From contig JARVKI010000025.1 of the NCBI GenBank assembly GCA_036674765.1, positions 124,001 through 188,000 on the forward strand: a DNA stretch of 64,000 bases, written 5' to 3'. The DNA is from Seiridium cupressi. Taxonomy: Eukaryota; Ascomycota; Sordariomycetes; Amphisphaeriales; Sporocadaceae. Both the position numbers and the translations under genes were made by a program. The notes under the pieces were generated by a model, which searched no databases, was not told where the DNA came from, and worked only from the letters and a program-made list of their open reading frames with translations. Shown piece after piece: positions 56,338 through 64,000 of the stretch; within the stretch, counting starts at the first letter, position 1; each line of letters begins with the position of its first letter.

Positions 56338-58473
56338 ATGCATTCTCCGGGAAGACTGCCGCGGATCAAGATTCCAATGTCGCCAAAGGAACACTCCTCT
56401 ATATATTCACGTAACCTCACGTCTCGCCCTGTCAGAAAGGCACTCTATGGTGCTGTCGCCGTATTGGTACTATGGCTAGTGCTTACCAGGGCCTGGGGCA
56501 GCGTTGCGAATGATGCCTACGAGACTTACACAAAGTTACCATCCCTTCGCAAAGGCAACTCTGGCAGCTCATCGGCATGGGTTGGAGGTGGTGCTGCGGT
56601 GTCGCCGGATGAGAACTCCGAGAACGCTGAAAGCCAAGATAACGTGGAACACCCAGATACTTTGGTCGGCTCAGATGAGAATCTTGGAGGTCAAGGGGCC
56701 CCACAACATCCCACCAGGCCACCGTCAGGTGGCAGAACTCTCCTGAACCATGCGCCGGACGTGATCCGAATCTCCTTTGAAGAGGCAGTTCAAGATATCG
56801 TGCTCGATGGGTGGGAGGATGATTGGTTCTCGTCTGCCACCTTTGACGCAAGCAAGGAAGGGCCGCTGGCAGAGCCCAAGATCGACTTCGTATATAACTG
56901 GGTGAACGGATCGGAAGAGACCTTCAAGGAGATCAAGCGTAACTTCGAGCTCCAGTCTCCGCTGAACGACCCTGCAGGCAAGTGGATGGCTCAGCACAGC
57001 ATCAACCGCTACCGAGACTGGGATGAGCTGAGGTACTCAATGCGAAGTCTGCACACATACGCAAAGGGCTTCATCAACAAGATCCAGATCCTAGTAAACT
57101 CGGTCAATAGCAATTCCGAGTACAACAGAGATGGTCGTGGTATGGTACCGCAGCGCCCAACATGGTTGAAGGATGACGCTTCGACAAACGATTTCATCCA
57201 GGTCCTTGGCCAGGAGCAGTTCTTTGGGGAAGAAGGTAGGGAATGTCTGCCAACGTTCAACTCTCTGTCCATTGAGGCCCAAGTACATATGACTCGTTCA
57301 TCCACCGATCGATTGGTGGCCTTATCAGACGACATGTTCTTGGGTATGGAGCACGCACCGTCCGACTTTTACTCCCCCCTGTTCGGCTCAGTTATGGGCT
57401 TCAAGACTGATAGCTACAATGTCAACGCCAAGAAGCTCGGGGCCGGCACAGGACCAACCTTTGGCGAAAAGCCCTTTGCCCATTACACTTCGTATCTTCT
57501 GAACCGTCGATTTGGCGAGCGGCCGCGACGAGTCCAGGCACATTTCGGACACTCCGTCTCTCGTTCAGTTATGAAGGAGACCATGGCATCTTTCCCCGAG
57601 CCTTCGAGAAGTGGGGTGTGTGAACGATTTCGGGGAGAGTCGCGGTTCCAGATCTACCCATGGTTTGCCAATTTCCACTACACTATCGAGCGCTTCCGCG
57701 AGGCATTATTGTGGTCCTACATCATGTCGCGGTCCGACACCAACTCGGACGGATATCTGGACTGGAAGGAAAGACAGAACATTCTCAGGGCAATTGAACC
57801 CGGCTGGCGACAATTATCGGTGAAGCAGGACGGCAGACCGGCACCGCAGGCCGCGGATCGTGACAGGATGTACTACCACCTACCAGACATCCTACGACAG
57901 GCAGGTCTTCAGCCACCCAAGGTCAACGTCCATGTTCTATGGACCTCGCTGGACGGCCCCGAGACCATTCGTGCCATCAAGTGCTCCGAGTTCACAGTCG
58001 ACGAATGCTTTGCAGATTCCTTCGGTTCTCCAGCCTCAGATTTCTCATCGCCCAACCCGGATTTCACCACGACCAACATCTTCTCGCGAATCTCGAAACA
58101 GCGCCCAGAATGCGGCGACTGCATCATGAAGTTTCTCCTGGCTTCGACGCCGCGGGGTCTGGAGCCACTTCTGCCGCCAAAGTCGTCAAAGCGTCACCAC
58201 CGCGAGATCATCATCAAGGCATTGAAGAAGTACCAGCACACGGTCATCGACATCGATGCGATGAAGTTCGTGATGATCAAGGACGCGGAACAGGCGCAGA
58301 TGGAGTTGCTCGAGAGAACGATCAGGCAGGGAGAGATTTTCGGGCAGTGGTGTTTGAATGACGATGTCATGACGGAGAGCCCCGAGCAAGTGGGCCGCAT
58401 ACGAGACGTGATGAAGACCATTTTTGAAACGCTGTGGCCCAAGAAGGGCCAATGGGAGAGGGAAGAACTATAA
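56338..58473 (+). CDS. Stealth-family sugar-phosphate transferase with EF-hand (Xpt1-like)
   Basis: An intronless gene of 711 residues. It has a type II topology: a basic N-terminus, a signal-anchor at 35-52 (ALYGAVAVLVLWLVLT), then a Golgi-lumen domain. The four Stealth conserved regions can be followed. CR1 is IDFVYNWVNGS (182-192). CR2 is the block RDWDELRYSMRSLHTYA (226-242). CR3 includes ALSDDMFLG (329-336) and the following glycine-rich part. CR4 lies towards the C-terminus. A canonical EF-hand loop (D467, N469, D471, D475, E478) lies between CR3 and CR4. Stealth proteins transfer sugar-1-phosphate; fungal Xpt1 transfers xylose phosphate to mannans. That specific substrate is inference here. 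Confidence 0.92.
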   Translation: MHSPGRLPRIKIPMSPKEHSSIYSRNLTSRPVRKALYGAVAVLVLWLVLTRAWGSVANDAYETYTKLPSLRKGNSGSSSAWVGGGAAVSPDENSENAESQDNVEHPDTLVGSDENLGGQGAPQHPTRPPSGGRTLLNHAPDVIRISFEEAVQDIVLDGWEDDWFSSATFDASKEGPLAEPKIDFVYNWVNGSEETFKEIKRNFELQSPLNDPAGKWMAQHSINRYRDWDELRYSMRSLHTYAKGFINKIQILVNSVNSNSEYNRDGRGMVPQRPTWLKDDASTNDFIQVLGQEQFFGEEGRECLPTFNSLSIEAQVHMTRSSTDRLVALSDDMFLGMEHAPSDFYSPLFGSVMGFKTDSYNVNAKKLGAGTGPTFGEKPFAHYTSYLLNRRFGERPRRVQAHFGHSVSRSVMKETMASFPEPSRSGVCERFRGESRFQIYPWFANFHYTIERFREALLWSYIMSRSDTNSDGYLDWKERQNILRAIEPGWRQLSVKQDGRPAPQAADRDRMYYHLPDILRQAGLQPPKVNVHVLWTSLDGPETIRAIKCSEFTVDECFADSFGSPASDFSSPNPDFTTTNIFSRISKQRPECGDCIMKFLLASTPRGLEPLLPPKSSKRHHREIIIKALKKYQHTVIDIDAMKFVMIKDAEQAQMELLERTIRQGEIFGQWCLNDDVMTESPEQVGRIRDVMKTIFETLWPKKGQWEREEL

Positions 58474-59176
58474 TACTATATTGTTCTAACTGTGACTTCA
58501 AACTTCATATCCACGCTCGATGCGGCATTCAGTATACCACTTTTCAATGTATTTCATTCATTCTCTTGGACAGAGGCTATTGCTCTCAATCGTTCGCAAG
58601 TGACACTCAGGGTTACGCGCGCCATCGCAAAGTATGTATCTTTGGGGGCCGGATAGTATTTTTCCAAGTTGGCTCTACTTTTCCAACATCGATTCAATTG
58701 CAGCTCGGTGATTGTTTCCGTGCTTCGTGTCTGCAGTCACGCGATTGATGTCAACGGAAGGCTGAAATGCATTACAGTCCCTACGAGGCTAGCGCCTCGG
58801 AAGCTGAAAATACCTGTAAAGCAACACAGCCATTCCAAAGCCGTTGAAAAATGCGGTCATCGGGTCGTGATGCTACCCCAAAGCGGCCTATGCTAGGGCT
58901 GCCTGTCCAGTCCCAGACACTTTTGGTGCTTGCTATTGGGCTGACAGCACAAACCGAGATGCTTGGCATTGGCCTTGCCCGGAATTGGGAGACTAAAGTT
59001 TGGACAGCCACATGCAGCTTGGAGGCACAATTGACTGCTCGTCTTTGGTATTGTGTCGTCGTGGAGATGACTACTATGGCTTGTGAGATGAAATACAGGC
59101 GTTCGTCCTAGGTGGCAACTTTTATAATTGCCAGCATCATCAACCAAGGATTACAACTTATACTCGACTCTTCAAG
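58474..59176. other. Intergenic, nothing recognised
   Basis: About 700 bp. No supported gene. Confidence 0.5.
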
Positions 59177-60276
59177 ATGTCCCATTCAACACTGAACGGT
59201 GAAGAATGGGACATCGCCTACACGGTCCTGGTTGGCGTCTTCATATTCGGACTGCTGCCACTCTATTACCAGCTTCATCACAATACGGCGAAAGAAGATG
59301 CAGCTAGGCGAGGATTCCTATGACTTAAGCTTGCTCTCCCCTTGATGTTGATGTATGTGAGCTCCCATCAGGATAGCTAGGCGCCAGGGAAGTTGATGTC
59401 AACTTGGCACTAACCTTGATCCAGTGGCATCATCTTGATCACCGCAGAGAACATCATGCTTGTCTTACTCAACACTCAAACTGTGTGGGGCAGCTCGACC
59501 ACAACACATAGCTACGTCGAGGCTCTTAGCCGACTCTCAGGCTGGGGCTACTTCCTCCTCGATCTATCATGTCTGTCCACATTCCTTGCTATCCTCGATG
59601 TCGCCCTCGGGATCCTATACTGCTGGGACACTGGACGAAAGAGGCAAACACTCGTCCGGTATATCGCATACGGCCTCATGATCGTGGAAGCAATACTCTT
59701 GTTGGCACGGTTCGCCGGCCTGCAGGCTTGGTACACCGCCTACTATGGCTATTTGGAAAACTACAGTAGCTCCCGCGGTATCTCCTTTATGTCACAGCTC
59801 GTCACATGGCAAAAAGTTACGTCTGCGACCGACATCATACTAGGGGTTGCGTCAGTAGCCTTGGTCGGTCTTGTAATCTCAGTCAAGGTGGCTCGCCAGA
59901 GAGTAGACCGCCGTCAGGTAAGCTTTCATCTAACTTGCGACACCTCCAAGCAAGATAATTATCTAATGTCTGCTTCTAGACTACAACACTTACACTTGTT
60001 GCCAGCATCTTGTTCTGCATCCGATCCCTTTGGCCTTTGGTGTCGGCAGTGATGTGGCTCGCCACTATGGATGAACTGCCTGACACATAGACTCTTATGC
60101 TTGACGCTATTCTGGATCCCTGGCTGCAATTTACTGCTCTGGGACTACTCTATGTTATCGGGCGCAAGAAGCTCGGTGGCTTGTGGTCGACGGCGGAAAA
60201 CTTTGCTGCTTCGAAACAGCAGTATTACGGCTATGGCGATCAACCAGTGGTACATCACTCCTATGGTCAACCTTAA
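59177..60276 (+). pseudogene. Multi-pass membrane protein gene with two in-frame stops
   Basis: Three exons join in frame (59177-59352, 59425-59917, 59980-60276). The start is MSHSTLNGEEWD, with helices AYTVLVGVFIFGLLPLYYQL, GIILITAENIMLVLLNTQT, FLLDLSCLSTFLAILDVALG, YIAYGLMIVEAILLLARFAG, IILGVASVALVGLVISVKVA, and TLTLVASILFCIRSLWPLV, then LQFTALGLLYVIGRKKLGGL and a Y/G/Q/H-rich tail. TGA at 59321-59323 and TAG at 60088-60090 interrupt it, while frame, splice sites and hydrophobic pattern stay coherent on both sides. The family is not named with confidence; it resembles uncharacterised fungal seven-helix proteins. A shorter product from an internal ATG in exon 1 (59345) could exist but would still meet the second stop. 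Confidence 0.72.
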
Positions 60277-61147
60277 GGGAGCGCATGATGCCTGATCTCG
60301 TACATTGATCGTAGGGTTTGTAACGGAATCATGGCAGCTGATTGCCGAGGATGTAGCTGATTGATGACGAAGTGAGGCTATAACTTTGGTTGAGCGCAGC
60401 TGAAGAAATAGATGAATCGTGTTCCCAGTATAATTTAGTAATCGATAAACCATTGTAGAGGAAGAAGTGCTTTGGGAAGATATTCCATTTTTCTTGCTCT
60501 TTCCACCGTGCTTCCATATTAACAAGATATTTCATTTCTACACACGCGTAATATTATGACGTCTGCTCGCTTCCATCACCAGTCTTCACTGTAACACGGA
60601 GAACCTGGCTCTGGAGAACTGGCATTGGCCCCATCGCTCAGACCTCTCAGCTATCGACTAACTAAGAGGTTAGTTGCGAGAATCAGGGCATGTTACGCTG
60701 CAATCATCTTAAAACTTCAAAGCGACCTGGACGTCCCTTTGTGTAACACGAAATGAAACGATAAACAGTCACGACGTCGTATTCCTCAAGGAAGCTAGGT
60801 GAAGAACCTGAGAATCCGGACAACACTAATGCTACGGAAGTCTGGCTATGCCTTCTTCCTATTATTCGTGAAATCTGCGTAGATATCGTCACCGGCGGCC
60901 TAGAAGGCGTGGGATGATGGCTTGCTACTGCGACGACCGGAGCCATTCGTATATTCACCACTTCCTCGTGCCTCGTGTATTCGCTCAATGAAAATCCAAC
61001 CCAGCAGTCAAGCAGAGGTCATTCGATGCTCTCTTCAAAGTAACCCTGGCTCAGCAGGTAATGTTTACCTTTGTCGAGCATCAGTTTGGGCCAGAATTGT
61101 CCTCTAAAGTGGTCAAGCTCATCACCATGCCCCCCTCAAAGGTACAA

Positions 61148-61655
61148 CAATATACACAATGTGTTCTGTCCGAGAGATGGCACCTCCGAGTGGACTACTT
61201 CAATCAAAACGATGCCAATTCCTGGGATAGGAGAATTTAACAAACCTATTCATGCAGATGCTGGTCTCTGCATGAGTGGTTGCAGGCGTATTTGGGCCGC
61301 AGAGCAGGTGATCCTCGAGATCTGGTCTTCGCAGGGTTATTACTCATTCGCCCTGAACTGTTATGAATCCGTCAAGATCTACAGCTCAAGGAAGCAGATC
61401 TAACCCCCTTGCCTCCTCGACCCAGCAAATCTCTCAGTCTGCCGACCAGCCAAGCCTTTGTCGCAGAGACATGGGAATAGAGTCGATCTCTGGCAAAATT
61501 TACACGCAGATTATAGCTCCTCTGCCCACCAGGTTTTCCTCAACCTCGCGGCCTGTGTACTATCAGGCCCGGACGGAATCAAACTCTTAAGCATAAGCTC
61601 ACAGTTCCATGGCCATTCCGAGCGGCATCAAAACAGTCGGTGGTGCGACTGCTAA
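61148..61655 (+). pseudogene. Remnant of a HET-type (heterokaryon incompatibility) gene
   Basis: In one frame the peptide GDPRDLVFAGLLLIRPELL resembles the DPRD..(Y/F)A..GL signature downstream of the HET domain. After a frame change, DLWQNLHADYSSSAHQVFLN (then LAACVLSGPDGIKLLSISSQF) resembles the following DYS...EVF...A segment. TAA at 61238-61240, TGA at 61364-61366 and at least one frameshift near 61450 show that it is dead. The N-terminal HET domain itself is not seen. Recognition rests on short motifs. Confidence 0.45.
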
Positions 61656-63035
61656 GAGCGATTAAGTAAAATCAAGATGATACCAAATTATTTTTGATAC
61701 CACAAGAATGTTATAGTGCAGCATGTGGAGCGAGTGCTATGAAAGAAGATACTTGGCGGCCACTGGTAAATCTTTTTAAAGGCACCAGAGCACGCAGTTA
61801 TTTGCATGAACTAATCTAAAGGGCACTTGTGGATGCTTTCAATCACTGAGGCTTTGTCGTTATCTGCTTGAATGTGGTATAGGATTCACCCCAAGAGGAT
61901 ACCTCGCCAATTCAGGACCAAACAGGAAAATGGATGCGAGTAGTATTCAGGCTTGGCAAGGCACCATTTTTACGACCCCAGGTCAAAAGTTGACCTTTCA
62001 GCTTATGTGCCTGAGAGAAGAGAGACTTCAACAACTGGAGTCAAAATTTTCCTTTTTGGGATGTCCAGCAATAAAACATGTCTCGGGAGCAAAATATGGC
62101 AAAATGTGGTAAACACGTGGGCAACAGGCCGGAAAGGGTGATAAGGAACCCCAGTTTGATGGTAACAGAGAGAAAGCCAACTACACCACGTCGTTTCAAA
62201 CTCTTGGACTTGACACTCGGCAGGGAAAGTTTGGTTGACCAGATGGTCGAGAGTCATCACCCTACGATAATATATATTGATTCAATTTACTTAACTCTGC
62301 TGGTTTTCCAGCAAGCACAACCAGGCCCACGCTACATCCTCTGTTAAGCCCTCGTGCACCAGCGACCATGCGAAATAAGTCATCTTCACGACCTCTCACG
62401 GCTTTCAATGACCTGTGGGAGTACTCCGACGCTGGAACTCTTCGCCGAGCAGTTCTAGGCCTGCGGTAGTAGGCTCTTGAACAACAATCTCGTCGAGCCA
62501 CCCAAACAAATACCCATAGAACTTCATTGGTATCAGAAAATCGGGGGTGACAGAATCATTCGGATGCCTCGAACTCATATGCGACGCCATCGTAATCGCT
62601 CCTCATTATCTCTCTTATCCAGGACTGCTCTGGATCACAGCAGATTCTGGGCCACAAGCGCAGCCCGACGGATTCAATATTTCGCAAACGCCTAGACACC
62701 GACACCGCGCCAACTCATTATGTACCATCTCATCGAGTCCCTACCTCGAAACTCTCTATTGATATCCGGTGTAATGGAGCAGCTTTCTGCTCCTGTTGCG
62801 TAGGAATGTCCAGAGAGATCCCCGGTTGTAAAGGATCCAGTGTTCGCTCAACTGCCATTAGCGTCGAAATTCAAGCTTCTGCCGTGGTTTGACACACTGG
62901 TTTAGAACTTGATGACATTCGACCTCAAATCGCATCTTGGTTATGCTTGCTGTGGAAGGGAGGCGGCCATGACTGTGAATCTGACAATTGAACGTATTTC
63001 GTAACGGTGTTTCTTTGGGGCTAAGCAACACCAAC

Positions 63036-63071
63036 CCCCCCCCCCCCAAACAACAACAACAACAACAAACA
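63036..63071. repeat. Poly(C) run followed by (AAC)n
   Basis: About 13 C residues are followed by seven AAC/CAA units. Confidence 0.85.
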
Positions 63072-63372
63072 CAGTACCCCAGTCAAAGCACGAGGCTGAC
63101 TGCGCGTCTAGACTACATGTAGAAATCGTGGCAAGCATCGGGATTGCGAGTAGACCTAATTAGTTAGTATGGACAATATGAACTAACACTGGCAGTAGAT
63201 TGGCCTAGTTCGGATGTGGTGTATATACAGGTGTGTGCACGGTGGTTTTAGTTAGCCCGTTGCTGCTGATCTAGCTCGTATGTCGCAATCTTCCTGCAGG
63301 GAAATCCTGTATTTCATGGACTGAGGGTGATGACACGCGAAAACCGATATGGTACACGGGTCACATCTAGAC

Positions 63373-63963
63373 CTATTTGGCCAAGCATTTAAACTTTGGA
63401 AAGACGAGGCCGTTTTCATTATTGAGTACTATTGCCTGAACGATCACCACCAAAAGCTTAACGCCGATCACAAGGGTCACAATCGCAATTGCCAGCCACT
63501 GTGGTGTCAAGAACCGCAACAGGCAGCTAAGACTCAGCTGAGCAGTTCTTGGGCGCTCTAATTGGACGATACTCACTGCCAAAGTCCTGGCGCATCGATT
63601 CATCCCACTCTCGTCCTCCGCGGGCCCATGCAGTGTTCGTCTTGGTGGCGCCTCGTCCCTCGCTATCTCAACGTTGCATTGGCCGGGGTATAGCGCAGAA
63701 CCAGCACAGAACTGCCGGGGTTCGCTAACGACATGCGAGCTTGATAAGGCATCATGTCTCATTGAACCTTGCGGTCGAACGGGCATGCCGCGCTGCAAAC
63801 AGATCGTCGCACCATATTGTGCGATTGCGACCCCTGGCTGTCTGCATGTTGCAATTGATAAATGCCCAGTTTCCCCGCGGCCGGACACCATTCCGGTTGC
63901 TGGGACTCTCTCTTGTGTGATGCCGGCGGTCACAATAACACCTTGAGCCGCAGTACTTGCCAT
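63373..63963 (-). CDS. Hypothetical membrane-anchored protein
   Basis: A frame of 196 codons from MASTAAQGVIVTAGITQ, close to the right edge. The first 150 residues have no recognisable domain but contain several cysteines and histidines. A single strong membrane helix lies near the C-terminus (WLAIAIVTLVIGVKLLVVIV), followed by a short basic end. A GTGAGT..CTTAG pair inside the frame (near 63525-63580) could be an intron; using it would remove the membrane helix. Coding status and exon structure are uncertain. Confidence 0.35.
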   Translation of the reverse strand: MASTAAQGVIVTAGITQERVPATGMVSGRGETGHLSIATCRQPGVAIAQYGATICLQRGMPVRPQGSMRHDALSSSHVVSEPRQFCAGSALYPGQCNVEIARDEAPPRRTLHGPAEDESGMNRCARTLAVSIVQLERPRTAQLSLSCLLRFLTPQWLAIAIVTLVIGVKLLVVIVQAIVLNNENGLVFPKFKCLAK

Positions 63964-64000
63964 GTCGTTCTTCAGACGTCCCTTCAGCCGGCGGGCTCCC

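Larger units (their letters stand above)
60277..63372. other. Long intergenic region with a HET-like remnant
   Basis: About 3.1 kb. Only the HET-like fragment is recognised. A C-run and AAC repeat are near 63036-63071. Confidence 0.5.

Noticed and set aside
62405..62762. Possible second HET-like fragment on the minus strand
   Set aside because: Only a short stretch (GYLFGWLDEIVV) is suggestive; surrounding frames did not give a coherent match.

Overview
The window reads as nuclear DNA of a filamentous ascomycete (Pezizomycotina, most likely Eurotiales such as Aspergillus or Penicillium). This rests on short introns of about 45-100 nt with GT..AG ends and CTNAC-like branch sites, two Zn2Cys6 transcription factors, fungal-type MFS, rhodopsin-like and Stealth proteins, and a tRNA-Ala carrying a short intron. 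Nothing suggests bacterial operons, plasmids or CRISPR. Exon structures were built by eye from splice sites and frame continuity, so small boundary errors are possible.

Left part (1-18.3 kb): the 3' end of an unknown gene; a sugar porter (1016-2888, minus); a long non-coding stretch; a Trf4/Cid14-type nuclear poly(A) polymerase (6085-8579, minus); a Zn2Cys6 regulator (9884-12110, plus); a repeat-rich single-pass membrane protein candidate; an unknown protein (14334-15179, minus); a 2-oxoglutarate/Fe(II) dioxygenase (16114-17229, plus); and a small kinase-like protein (17448-18281, plus).

Middle part (18.5-38 kb): accessory in character. Broken genes alternate with intact ones: a methyltransferase pseudogene, a secreted TIM-barrel-like protein, a short-chain dehydrogenase, a dynamin-like GTPase with in-frame stops, a 3CxxC zinc-binding protein, a 14-TM MFS transporter with several frameshifts facing an intact AflR-type regulator, a rhodopsin-domain membrane protein and a small secreted protein. 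The mixture of dioxygenase, methyltransferase, dehydrogenase, exporter and AflR-type regulator without a synthase is compatible with a decaying secondary-metabolism locus; this is inference.

Right part (38.7-64 kb): tRNA-Ala(CGC); a small membrane protein; a divergent mitochondrial pair (cytochrome c heme lyase and a UbiB/ABC1-type kinase) sharing a promoter with an inverted CCAAT box; a large ankyrin/CorA-like membrane protein (45801-50489); an acyltransferase-3 membrane protein; a Stealth-family sugar-phosphate transferase with a canonical EF-hand; and remnants of an S51-peptidase-like gene, a multi-pass membrane protein and a HET-type gene. Six genes in the window are broken, all of accessory type, while the housekeeping genes are intact.
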